From contig CAYXDO010000021.1 of assembly GCA_964463485.1 (NCBI GenBank), forward strand, positions 1 to 64,000: a stretch of 64,000 bases of DNA, read 5' to 3'. This stretch comes from CAYXDO01 sp964463485 (GTDB taxonomy: Bacteria; Myxococcota; Kuafuiibacteriia; Kuafuiibacteriales; Kuafuiibacteriaceae). How positions within the stretch are numbered: the first letter of the stretch is position 1; each line of letters opens with the position of its first letter. Below, piece by piece: positions 42,783-51,479 of this stretch. The notes beneath the pieces were generated by a model. The model saw only the letters and a list, made by a program, of their open reading frames with translations. It had not been told where the DNA came from and searched no databases. The position numbers and the translations under genes are program-made.

Positions 42783-43610
42783 GTGGAAGCTAGCGCTGGC
42801 GGTTACCTCCTGAACGAGCGAATCGGTCCTCCGCGGGGCCGGATGTTCGAGACGTGGATTGCGACGCGGGCCTGTCGCGAGGTCGTCGTGAAGAAGCTGA
42901 ACCCGGGACTCACGCACTGCAAGGCTCTCGTCGACGACTATTCACTCGCCGCAAGACGGTGGCGCTCGATGGAGCACGCCAACATCGTTCGGGTCCTCGA
43001 GGTGACCGAAGCCCCCGACTACCTCCTCGCCATGGAGCGGGTGAACGGAAAGAACCTTCGAGAGATCATGTCGCGAGCAGGGCCGCTATCGCCGTCTCTC
43101 GTTCGAGCCATCATCGCCAGCGTCGCGGCCGCGTTGTCCTTTGCGCACGAGACAGCGTCGTCCTGTCACGGAGATCTTCGCCCCGACAACGTGCTGATCG
43201 GGTCGGACGGAGGAGTGAAGGTCGTCGACTTCTTCGTGGCGCGGGCCGTGCGTCGATGGACTGGGACGACGGTTCCGGGCCCGTTTACCGGGAGAGGGCA
43301 GTTCAGCTACCTCGGATATCAGAGCCCAGAGGAAATACTCGGAGAAACGGCCGACGAGCGTTCCGAGATCTTCATCCTGGGAATCTTGGCGCACGAGCTC
43401 CTGACGGCAGAGAGGCTATTCGACAAAGGTTATTGGGCAGGGACACTCGACGCGAACCTACGCGGTCCGATTCTTCGGCCGTCAAAGTCTGTTTCCGGAA
43501 TCCCCGAGGGGCTCGAAGCGGTCGTGATGACGGCACTCGATCGCTCGCCGAGCGCGCGCTTTGGGACGATGGAGGAGATGCGCCTTCTCCTCGAAGATCA
43601 GATCATCTGA
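42783..43610 (+). CDS. Serine/threonine protein kinase-like protein with altered DFG
   Basis: 275 aa from GTG 42783. Kinase motifs: VVVKKL (catalytic-type Lys at 37/38), an HxD loop as HGDLRPDNVLIG (H129-D131-N136), and DFF (149-151) in place of DFG. The glycine loop (RIGPPRGRMFE) is degenerate. The substrate/APE region reads GYQSPEEILGE. No transmembrane helix or C-terminal sensor. It may retain activity because the metal-binding Asp is kept, or act as a pseudokinase. An upstream ATG frame at 42639 overlaps the MqsA debris and is rejected. Confidence 0.82.
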   Translation: MEASAGGYLLNERIGPPRGRMFETWIATRACREVVVKKLNPGLTHCKALVDDYSLAARRWRSMEHANIVRVLEVTEAPDYLLAMERVNGKNLREIMSRAGPLSPSLVRAIIASVAAALSFAHETASSCHGDLRPDNVLIGSDGGVKVVDFFVARAVRRWTGTTVPGPFTGRGQFSYLGYQSPEEILGETADERSEIFILGILAHELLTAERLFDKGYWAGTLDANLRGPILRPSKSVSGIPEGLEAVVMTALDRSPSARFGTMEEMRLLLEDQII

Positions 43611-43676
43611 CATGCCCTCGAGCGAGCGAACGGCGAAGGTAACCGTTCGGCCGACCCCGTCCCGGACGGTCATGAC

Positions 43677-43904
43677 TTGGGCCGGCGCGTGGGTTACTCC
43701 GCGGGTCGACGTGAGGGACGCGGTCTCAGTGGCTTGGTTGAGGGATGCGGTGCAGCCACGAATTTTCGCGCGGGCCAAGTCGCCGCCGTCAGTATCGTGG
43801 ACGCGATCCTGTACCGCCGCGTCGAACGTTCATTCAACTCTCGCCGTTCGGACTCGGATTTCGAACGGTGGATTTCGGATTTGTTCCGATATTCGAACGT
43901 TTGA
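43677..43904 (+). other. Possible remnant ORF
   Basis: The last ~55 residues (LVEGCGAATNFRAGQVAAV, then VDAILYRRVERSFNS and DFERWISDLFRYSNV) have normal protein composition, while the first 20 do not. Probably the C-terminal end of a lost gene between the kinase and the IS91 fragment. Not recognised. Confidence 0.35.
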
Positions 43905-43956
43905 TCTGAATCTCCAGCATGAAGCCCCTGGACCGCCCTTCGCTTAGCCGCTCCGC

Positions 43957-44133
43957 GTGTCGGCCGCCGAAGTTTCTTATGCGCGACGGGAGCCCGAAGG
44001 CACCCTTCTTCACGAACTCGTCCGCGAGCATTTCCGAACTCTCGAGGAGCTTGAGCAGGTCGATGGGGATCCGGGCTCGGGCCTGCCGAAGTTCGTGCAA
44101 AACGAGTTCGTTCGTCGAGAATTTCGGAGCCAA
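43957..44133 (+). pseudogene. IS91-family transposase N-terminal fragment
   Basis: Encodes ARREPEGTLLHELVREHFRT and GLPKFVQNEFVRREFRSQ, the conserved N-terminus of IS91/IS801-type transposases just before the zinc-binding Cys region. It ends after about 58 residues without the catalytic Tyr domain. It is in frame with, but unrelated to, the following gene. Confidence 0.75.
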
Positions 44134-44250
44134 ACTCCAAGCCCTTGCGAACGAATTTCATTGGGTATGTTGAGTTGCCTAAATCTCGATCGGCCATGCA
44201 ACCGACAAAAACCGGCGCACCTTCTTGCGAAGCAGTTCGATATTGATGGC

Positions 44251-44871
44251 ATGATCAAGAAAACAACCAACAAGATCAGTCAGCCGCGGACGCCATGCTC
44301 CGAAGCTGAGAAGCGACCTCCGGAGGAAGGACTAAACCGATTTGTGGCCCAGCTCAATGAGGACGGCTTCGTGGGCTCGAAGCTCGAGCGTGAGAGAAAC
44401 TACCTTTCTCTTCTCACTTGGCCGAAGCTCCGGCCCGGCGAGGTGAACAATTGGATGTCGTTCGAGAAGAAGGGGAACAACCTCGAGGTCTTCAGCGTGG
44501 GCACCGTGACGACCGCTCACGAGGCAACGACGCTTCTCGAGGTACTCGCCAAGGGACCTTCCTTTGTCCACGCAATGAAGCGCTATCGCACGAGCCAACA
44601 TCAACCGTACTTCGCGATTCTGCGCGGTGGGGACGAAAGTGATGGGAAAACCGCGATGGTCCGGTTGCCGGTGCGGGAGCAGCGAAAGCTGGTCGAAGCA
44701 CCGGTTGACTCAATCGTGAAATTGATCGCCATCCGTCAGCCCAAGAAGTTCGGGAATCCGGTCTCCATCCAGCCCACGTTGCTCGAGTCCTCAGGTGCAT
44801 TTCTCCAAGTCACGGCGGTGAAGGACAAAGGAGCTCGAATCGAAGTTACAGGTACAAAAGTCCCGGCCTAG
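44251..44871 (+). CDS. Hypothetical protein
   Basis: 206 aa from ATG 44251, chosen because everything upstream in the same frame is IS91 debris and junk. Soluble, mixed charge; motifs such as ERERNYLSLLTWPKLRPGEV and HQPYFAILRGGDE are seen but not recognised. Isolated in the accessory region. Followed by an inverted repeat that may act as a terminator. Confidence 0.55.
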   Translation: MIKKTTNKISQPRTPCSEAEKRPPEEGLNRFVAQLNEDGFVGSKLERERNYLSLLTWPKLRPGEVNNWMSFEKKGNNLEVFSVGTVTTAHEATTLLEVLAKGPSFVHAMKRYRTSQHQPYFAILRGGDESDGKTAMVRLPVREQRKLVEAPVDSIVKLIAIRQPKKFGNPVSIQPTLLESSGAFLQVTAVKDKGARIEVTGTKVPA

Positions 44872-44898
44872 TCGGGCCCAATCGGGCCTTCACCTATG

Positions 44899-44926
44899 AG
44901 CCCGATTAGTCGGACTTAGTCGGGCT
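44899..44926 (+). terminator. Inverted repeat after the hypothetical gene
   Basis: AGCCCGA (44899-44905) pairs perfectly with TCGGGCT (44920-44926) across a 14-nt loop, 28 bp after the stop codon, followed by CTTACTT. There is no run of T, so an intrinsic terminator is possible but weak. Several AGTCGGGC/AATCGGGC direct repeats surround it. Confidence 0.35.
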
Positions 44927-44931
44927 TACTT

Positions 44932-45077
44932 ACCGCCCACGATCGTGCGGCAGGCGAAGGTCGAACCGGAACTTGCGGTGCGTCGCCGATAAACCGGCGA
45001 AGGCCGCGTTCGAGTTGCTGCAGGAAAGTTGTCGCACTCTAAGTCGGACGGAGGAACAACCGTATCGACGTCGTCGA
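44932..45077 (-). pseudogene. Decayed third copy of the PLD-helicase gene (short fragment)
   Basis: The DNA matches 47075-47260 of the helicase gene with scattered substitutions and an internal deletion of about 38 bp. Shared stretches include AAGGTCGAACCGGAACTTGC and GAGTTGCTGCAGGAA. No usable frame remains. The 273 bp that follow (45078-45350) hold no gene I recognise. Confidence 0.85.
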
Positions 45078-45350
45078 GTTTCACGTCGACGAGACATGCG
45101 AAGCTGCGTTCGTGGCCGACAAGAAGACTCGCTTTCTCTCGCCGGAGAGTACTTCTCGATGTCCGAGTTGCTCCTTCGCGGCCAGAACGTGGCCGTCCCC
45201 GTCCTCGAGGGAATCGATGTGCCGTCGTTTTCGGATCCAAGCGTCAGCCGAGAGGGTGAGTGTACGCGGTCGGGCAGCAGGACCCTCGAGTTGAGAACGT
45301 ACTCGGCGACAACTCATCTGTCATGCGTGTGTACGCGAGGACGGCGGCGC

Positions 45351-45725
45351 TCAGGCTCCTCGAGGCGGCGGGGGGGCCTCGGCGAGCAGCCGGAGCAGGT
45401 TGCTCATCGGCGCGCTCACGGACGCCGTGCCCTTCTCATACTTTTGGAAGGCACGCGGGCCGCGGCCCAGCACCTCGCCCGCTGGTCGTTGCGAGATTCC
45501 AAGGCGTTTGCGTATCTCGCTGACCTCGGCCGGGCTCGACACGTCCTCGACCTCGGCGCGAAGCTCGAAGAAGGCCTGCTCGCGGGCCACCAAGGCCTCG
45601 CCGTCGAGGGTCGCCTCGCCGCAGTCGCCACACCACCACGCGGTGGTCTGAACCCCGCACCTGGCCCTTGTACTCGGTGGTGTCGGCCCGCTTCTCGTAC
45701 CTCGTGATGCCGCCACTCCCAGCAC
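45351..45725 (-). pseudogene. MqsA-type antitoxin, frameshifted and degenerate
   Basis: The C-terminal half is a clear MqsA HTH: REQAFFELRAEVED, SEIRKRLGISQRPAGEVLGR, then RAFQKYEKGTASVS. The N-terminal zinc part reads on in another frame (GGITRYEKRADTTEYKGQ), with the frame change near 45655. The first expected CxxC seems replaced by Ser codons (S-A-G-S), and one CGDCG pair remains. No mqsR toxin is seen nearby. A broken antitoxin or an orphan regulator remnant. Confidence 0.7.
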
Positions 45726-45953
45726 TGCCATGACCCAGAGAAGCCACGACCGGACGCGCGGTGTTGCCATCGAGGTGAGTTGCGACGCGATCGAGCACAC
45801 GGTGAGCGCGAAAACCTGCCCAGAGACCGCCAGGTGAACGATAAAAGCTTGAGCCGCGTCGCGATGTCGAAATCGACGCGTGATTCGCAGGCTCTACGTC
45901 CATAACTTTCGCTGCCCCGAGAATTTCGAGTTGCCAGTTGGAGAGCGTCCGAG

Positions 45954-48796
45954 TCCTCCAGGTCGCGATTCGTGGATTTGACCGAAGCTTCGGGCACTCG
46001 ACGCAACTCAGCCAGCAGCGACTTTGGTCTCTTGATAGAGCCACGCCGGCATTGGGCTCTCGAGCTCCCACTGAATCTGCATGGGTCGCCCCCCTCGGTG
46101 CTCGAGATAGAACGCTCGCCCGAGCAGCGTGTACGGCATCGTGACGCCGCGGGCGTCCTTCTTTCTCGAGCGAACGAAGAGCAGCACTCGGTTTTTGGCT
46201 CCCAACCTCGTCGCAATGTACCTCCGACCCGTGGATGTCCCCTCGTGGCAGCTACTCTGTGACTCCCAGTGGAAGCGCGTCGCCGAGATTGCATAGTCGT
46301 TGTAGAGCGTCGTCGGAGAGTAGTCTTGCTCGCTCTTCTCGAGCGTCACGAAGAGGAGGTCGGCCTCTCGTCGCTTCACCTGGTAGACTCCGGTTTGGAT
46401 GCGTTTGACGCCGCCCTTCTTGCTGCGCTCGTCGAACGCGGCGAAGATTTCATCGAGAGAGTACGTGCCATGCACGTGCAGCGGCACTCCAGGCATGTCG
46501 AGGGGCCAAGTCACACGTCGTACTCGGTCACGGAGCAAAGTGAGCAACTGGGCGAGCTCGTCGCGATGCGAGCTGCTCTGCCAGAGCGCGTCCCACGCCT
46601 TCTGCATGTCCGAGAACGGTTTGCGCACGAAGCCGAACAGCACGAACAGCATTCGCTGCAACGGTTCACCCGCGCTCGCACGGGGCGCAGACGAAGCCGC
46701 TACCAACTCGGCGAAGCCTTTCAGTCGTGAGGCATCATCGAGATGCAGCATGCGCCCAAATCCGCGTGTGATGATCTCGTCTAGAGGGCCAGCTGCGCCG
46801 ACGTCGAAGCCGGCCGCCTGACGGAGCGTCGTCCAGCAGCGCCCGCCAGAATAGACGTCTTCGAGATCGAGCCCCGCCTCGATGAGGAACTTCGCGAGCG
46901 TAGTTTGCTCGCCGAGTCCGCGCAGATCTTCGACCAGCGCCTTCATGCCTGTACCCAGCTGCGCTCGTACGTTTGCGAGCACTCTCTCCTGAGCCTCGCG
47001 ATCGAGCTGAATCACGCAGCCGCTTGGGAGAGACGGGAAGCCCAGCGCGATCTCGCGCTCGACGCTCCGCCGTGTACCGCCCACGATCGCGCGGTAGCGA
47101 AGGTCGAACCGGAACTTGCGGTGCGCGTCGCCGATGAAGTCGAGCACCGTGAGACACTCTTTGCGATCGCTCCGGCGAAGGCCGCGTCCGAGTTGCTGCA
47201 GGAAGATTGTCGCACTCTCCGTCGGACGGAGGAACAGCACCGTATCGACGTCGGGGAGGTCCACGCCCTCGTTGAACAAATCGACCGAGAACAAGCACCG
47301 GAGGTCGCCCGACCTCAGCTCCGAAAGACGCGTCGCGCGATCTGACGCGTTGGAATCCGCGGACACTGCGGCCGACGTGATGCCGGCCTCGTTGAAGACC
47401 TTTGCCATGAGATGCGCGTGCGCGACATCGACGCAGAAGCCGAGCGCGCGCATCTTCGACACGTCTGCGACCTTCTTCGCCGTTTCCTGCACCACGCGCC
47501 TCGCGAAGAGGTGGTCGGCCGTGTAGACGTTGCCGAGTGTCGTGAGGTCGTAGCGGCCGCGGGACCACTTCACGCCGCTGAGATTGGGGCCGCAGCCGAT
47601 GCCGAAGTATTGGAACGGCGAGAGGAGGCCGTCGTCGAGCGCCTTCCACAAACGCAGCTCGGAGGCGATGCGGCCATCGAAGTGATGGAGGATGCTTTCG
47701 CCGTCCGAGCGCTCCGGTGTGGCGGTCAGGCCTACGAGGCAGCGCGGCCTCACGCGTGCGAGGAGACGCTCGTAGGAGTCGGCGGCCGCGTGATGGAACT
47801 CGTCGACGATGACGACGTCGAAATGGTCCGGCGGAATCTCCTCGAGGCGAGCTTGGTCGAGCGATTGGATGCTCGCAAACACGTGAGTCCAGCGATCGGG
47901 CCGCGTGCCCGCCACCAGCGTCTCTCCGAACCCTCCTTCGCGCAGCACGACCTCGAAGACCTTCTTGCTCTGTTCGAGGATCTCGCGACGATGCGCGACG
48001 AACAGCAGCCGATCGCGCGGCAGGCGGGTCCGCAGCTCTTTTGTAGTCGAGCGCGGCGACGATGGTCTTGCCCGTGCCGGTCGCAGCGACGACGAGGTTG
48101 CGGAAGCGCCCGTGTGCGCGCTCGGACGCGAGGTCCTCGAGAATCTCGCGCTGATGGGGCCGCGGCTGAACGTCGAGGAACAGGTAGGGCGCGAGCGCTC
48201 CCTTCTGCCCGCGCGTCACCGCCTCGTCGAACTCAGCCGGATCGTAGGGACGGAAGATGGACTCGTCCTCCCAGTACTGCTCGAACGTCGATGCGAACTT
48301 CTCGAGGATGGCTCCGTTGTCGACTGACGAGAGGCGCACGTTCCACTCGAGGCCGTCGAGCATCGCGGCCGACGACAGGTTCGACGAGCCAACATAGCCG
48401 GTCGAGAAGCCTGTCGCGCGATGAAACAGCCAGGCCTTCGCGTGAAGGCGCGTGCGTGTTGTGTCGTACGAGACGCGTACGTCCGCGCCCATCTCGACGA
48501 GCACATCGAGCGCCCTCCGCTCGGTCGCCATCATGTACGCGGTCGTGAGCACACGAAGCGTCGAGGGACCCACTTCACCATCGGAGCGGCGAGAGAGAAA
48601 GTCGGCGAGCGGATTCAAGACGAGCCGAAGGCCGCTCCATTTGAGGAACGAACAGAGCAGGTCGATCCTATCGGCCGACGCGATCTCCTTTTGGACCTCC
48701 GGACCGAGGCTGAGATCGTGCGGTCCATTGACGAGCAGATCGCTGGACGACAAGGCGATGCGCGGCCGCGTCGGCACGATGGGCCTCTGTGGCGGC
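45954..48796. repeat. 2.84-kb direct repeat, copy A
   Basis: Matches 56926-59768 at a constant offset of 10972 bp. Identity starts at TCCTCCAGGTCGCG and ends at GGCGGC. Two substitutions were seen, at 48753 and 48775 (versus 59725 and 59747), both close to the right end. The encoded reading frames are otherwise identical as far as I compared them. Contains nearly the whole helicase gene plus 54 bp downstream of its stop. Confidence 0.95.
46008..48777 (-). pseudogene. PLD-helicase-DUF3427-type protein, 5'-truncated and frameshifted copy
   Basis: Same gene as 56980-60106 but lacking the first ~112 codons: homology ends at 48796, and a GTG at 48777 could serve as a new start. It contains the PLD HxK motif (RLHAKAWLFHRATGFS), Walker A (ATGTGKT), DEFHH, TATPERSD and the helicase C domain. 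Between Walker A and DEFH the frame changes at an A4 run (T4 at 48039-48042 on the plus strand). Such proteins (PLD nuclease-like domain, SF2 helicase, DUF3427-like tail) are often found in defence islands. As it stands the copy should not make a full-length protein. Confidence 0.85.
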
Positions 48797-48972
48797 CTGA
48801 ATGAAAGTTCCTGAGGCTTCGATGATCTTCATCGTCGGTATGCCCAACAAGATCCGCCCGCTTTTCTTGCTCTGTTGGAGAGGCCAGTCTGAAGCCCAGC
48901 AAAGACTCGGCGAGGACCCCTACGGATCTGCGTTCGACGGTTTCTCGAATCTCCAGCCCGTGTCACGTTGGG

Positions 48973-49422
48973 TCAAAGCTCTCCCTCAGCGGCCTCAAGC
49001 ACCGGCCCGAAGATTGTTGCACTCCAAGACGGCGGCGCGAGACTCGCTCCGTCGGCCCGAATCGGCGCAATCTCCCCACGTCTGTATGGCGCAAAGCCCA
49101 TCGCATAGACCGTGAAGGACACTCCGTGGTGGCCGCACGACACCACGAGTAGCCGAGGACCCGTTTTCCTCCGCCGATAGTGGTTTACCGTGAGCTTGCA
49201 CGGCCCTTCGCCGGCCTGCGCCGCATGGAGAACGGCCTCTCGCCGACACGCGCCCGGTGATATGCTCCCATCTGCTGGGACCATCCGGACGGAGTTCACA
49301 CCGACAAAATGTCCGCCGTCCGGATGGACCGCATTTCCTTCCGCCGTCATCCTTGCGATTATTTCCGCCTCAGGGAAACCGAAATTCTGACGCACACACT
49401 GATCGTGCAACGACGAGCGCAT
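48973..49422 (-). CDS. Mobile-element-associated hypothetical protein
   Basis: 149 aa (a start at the internal Met, MTAEGNAVHPDGG, is also possible). The conserved-looking block YRRRKTGPRLLVVSCGHHGV followed by FTVYAMGFAPYRRGEI recalls small proteins found beside transposases in myxobacteria and planctomycetes (DUF6431-like); this is from memory and weak. It lies between the truncated helicase copy and the AT-rich island. The 176 bp before it (48797-48972) contain nothing recognisable. Confidence 0.4.
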   Translation of the reverse strand: MRSSLHDQCVRQNFGFPEAEIIARMTAEGNAVHPDGGHFVGVNSVRMVPADGSISPGACRREAVLHAAQAGEGPCKLTVNHYRRRKTGPRLLVVSCGHHGVSFTVYAMGFAPYRRGEIAPIRADGASLAPPSWSATIFGPVLEAAEGEL

Positions 49423-49554
49423 TTGGCGTGCAACCCAACAACTTTGCCAACGGCGCCCGGCACTGCCCGAAACCGAGGGAGGAAGCCCCCGAATACGAAC
49501 TTGTGAACTCGTGTACTGCGTGTACTGGACGCGACGCTTTAACCACTAGAAATT

Positions 49555-50205
49555 TCAAATTCCTTTGGAAGCCGAATTTTCGCCGTCCCCAAACAAAAAT
49601 TTCACACAGATTTTTGACCAGTTCTCGAGCGCCGGAACCAAAGCGATGAGATCGGCACTACTCACAAACGATACATTCTCAATCGCCGGATCGATCCCGG
49701 AAACTCCTTCAGATTCGAGATCCCATATTTGAACCACCCCCGCATGCACACGGCCCACCTCGGAGTCGTTGTCGCAAATGATCAGAACGGATCGTTGTGA
49801 AATCGGTATTTGAGTCAGATGAAGCTCCTCGGCGAGCTCTCGAATTGACGCCTTGGCCAAGGTGGCACTAACATCAATCTCTTGTTGGGGAGACAGGACG
49901 AGATCAACAAGGGAAACGTGCCCGCCGAAGCCAATCGACCAGGATTCAGCGAGTCTAACTTCGGTTGATTTGCGAGAGCGCTTGTATACACCAAATCTGC
50001 TATTAGAGCGCAAAATGACGTAGGGGATTAGTTGTCTGAACCCTGGGTCTGCTTCAAGGATCATCCTGGGACCAAACCAAACATCCTTAGGTGGAAGAAT
50101 TTCTACCAAACTACGCCCATCCATTTGGATGGTCTGGTGATTTGACAGTCGGCGTTCCAAATCGAGAGATCGAACGCACATGATTGATTCGGTCGTAGTC
50201 ATCAC
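49555..50205 (-). CDS. Nudix hydrolase-like protein
   Basis: 216 aa. The Nudix box is recognisable: FGGHVSLVD, then an insertion, then KASIRELAEELHL (RExxEE intact). This implies hydrolysis of a nucleoside diphosphate linked to another moiety. Upstream FGVYKRSRKSTEVRLAESW is typical of Nudix strand A. The start overlaps the dCTP deaminase stop (ATGA), so the two are coupled. AT-richer than the chromosome. Last gene of the XRE-ImmA operon. Substrate unknown; a (d)NTP is plausible given its partner. Confidence 0.75.
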   Translation of the reverse strand: MMTTTESIMCVRSLDLERRLSNHQTIQMDGRSLVEILPPKDVWFGPRMILEADPGFRQLIPYVILRSNSRFGVYKRSRKSTEVRLAESWSIGFGGHVSLVDLVLSPQQEIDVSATLAKASIRELAEELHLTQIPISQRSVLIICDNDSEVGRVHAGVVQIWDLESEGVSGIDPAIENVSFVSSADLIALVPALENWSKICVKFLFGDGENSASKGI

Positions 50206-50729
50206 TTCTTAGCGTCCCTCATGGATGTGGGGCTCATAGCACCTTGATAGCGACCCGAATATCCTGAATCCACAGCAGAAGTGAGTTGGAGAATAAACAG
50301 CTGCGCGATCGGCATCCCAGCGAGAAGTCTGTACCTCTGTCTGGAAAAGTTCATCAGTTCAAACGTTACGCGACCCGTGTATCCTGGATCAATTTGTCCG
50401 TCGCAAAAATGGGCGGTCACAAATCCTCGAGCTATGCTGCCTTTGGTTTGAATAAAACCCATATGTGACGTCGGCATTCGCACGATCTCGGTCGAACAAG
50501 CCAAGATACCCTGACCGGATTCGAGCACGAATCCGGCAGAAGGATCAATCGACATTGCCGTAGTCGCAAGTGCGCACGGCGGAACGACTGGCTGGGAGCC
50601 AGGCTCATCATAAGTAACAACTTCAGTATGCAAATGGAGGCCGATCGACACAAGATCGACATCAGCCGGTCCGTTTTGAATCAGACCGTTGGACACCATG
50701 CGCAACAAGTCTTCTCTTGAAACAATCAT
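50202..50729 (-). CDS. dcd: dCTP deaminase family protein
   Basis: 175 aa, trimeric dUTPase-fold enzyme. Conserved blocks: QTKGSIARGFVTAHF, DGQIDPGYTGRVTFELMNF (the Glu of FELMN corresponds to the catalytic Glu of Dcd), LLAGMPIAQLFILQL, and C-terminal RYQGAMSPTSM (QGA motif). Converts dCTP to dUTP. dCTP deaminases are known anti-phage effectors that deplete dCTP. Starts 1 bp after the preceding gene and overlaps the Nudix gene. Not the usual chromosomal housekeeping context. Confidence 0.85.
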   Translation of the reverse strand: MIVSREDLLRMVSNGLIQNGPADVDLVSIGLHLHTEVVTYDEPGSQPVVPPCALATTAMSIDPSAGFVLESGQGILACSTEIVRMPTSHMGFIQTKGSIARGFVTAHFCDGQIDPGYTGRVTFELMNFSRQRYRLLAGMPIAQLFILQLTSAVDSGYSGRYQGAMSPTSMRDAKK

Positions 50730-50730
50730 A

Positions 50731-51414
50731 TCAGGGAACGCTCAGAGGTCTCGGGCTTGGGGGTGGAACGGTTGAGGAAGTTTGCTTACTATCATAGTTA
50801 AATCGAAACCAGAGATTTATGCCTGTTATGAGTCCCGCGGAAAACATTCCCCCAATGATGGCCACCACCAGTGGCACCGCAAAGAACTTTCTTAGCTTGG
50901 TCCAAAAACTCCGACGCTGAGGAATGAATTGAGGCGGGTGTCTCGTTGGAGCAGTGCCAGGAACAGAGCCCTGAAGCCCTGCAAAAACGATTGCGCAGAA
51001 CGGATCTCCTTCGAACAATACGATGGGCTCTTCACCGGCATTGAAAACTGGCACCTTCAAAAAGTCATCGAATGTTGGGTCCACCTTTGTGTTGGCAACG
51101 ACGAGCCCGCGTCCTGAGAGGGTTGCCTTAGCGACCAACCATCCGAATTTGTCACCTGGTAGTTTAATTCTCTCATGAGTCTGCACGAGGACGCAACTCT
51201 GCCGCTGAATACAAACACCCTGACCTCTTACCTTCTTGCCGTTGCGATCAATCCTCGAGTTTGGCTCGAAGGGCAGAGGGTTCATCGGCTCATTCGGAGA
51301 GAAATATATCGAGCCAACATGGAGATCTGCCGAAACGAACTCGTGCTTGTCATCGACCAGGGATGGTGAAAAAACGATCCCTGCGGTTGCGAAGTCGCTG
51401 CGAAGTACTATCAC
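50731..51414 (-). CDS. Membrane-anchored dCTP-deaminase-fold protein lacking the catalytic Glu
   Basis: 227 aa. Residues ~1-150 follow the Dcd/dUTPase fold: WLVAKATLSGRGLVVANTKV, DPTFDDFLKVPVFNAGEEPI, LFEGDPFCAIVFAGL. The position of the Dcd catalytic Glu is Pro (KVPVFN), so deamination is unlikely. A basic linker (RRSFWTKLRKFF) leads to a single transmembrane helix (VPLVVAIIGGMFSAGLITGI) and a Pro/Ser tail. Perhaps a nucleotide sensor tethered to the membrane, or a phage capsid-like dUTPase-fold scaffold. Directly upstream of the active-looking dcd gene. Confidence 0.72.
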   Translation of the reverse strand: MIVLRSDFATAGIVFSPSLVDDKHEFVSADLHVGSIYFSPNEPMNPLPFEPNSRIDRNGKKVRGQGVCIQRQSCVLVQTHERIKLPGDKFGWLVAKATLSGRGLVVANTKVDPTFDDFLKVPVFNAGEEPIVLFEGDPFCAIVFAGLQGSVPGTAPTRHPPQFIPQRRSFWTKLRKFFAVPLVVAIIGGMFSAGLITGINLWFRFNYDSKQTSSTVPPPSPRPLSVP

Positions 51415-51479
51415 GTGTTTGCGTCCTTACATAAGGGTGGTGCGAGAGCAGACATAATCAATTGTATTGCCCGTTGAAC

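Noticed and set aside
45029..45317. Short ORFs on both strands with CxxC-like pairs
   Set aside because: No frame has convincing composition, and the left end is helicase debris; nothing supportable.
45972..46262. Plus-strand ORF of 96 aa repeated at 56944-57234
   Set aside because: Its duplication only reflects the 2.84-kb repeat; antisense to the helicase C-terminus.
49490..49560. tRNA-like sequence (TAGTGGTTAAAGC on the minus strand resembles a D-arm)
   Set aside because: No matching acceptor stem or TpsiC arm could be folded and the right end overlaps the Nudix stop; probably chance.
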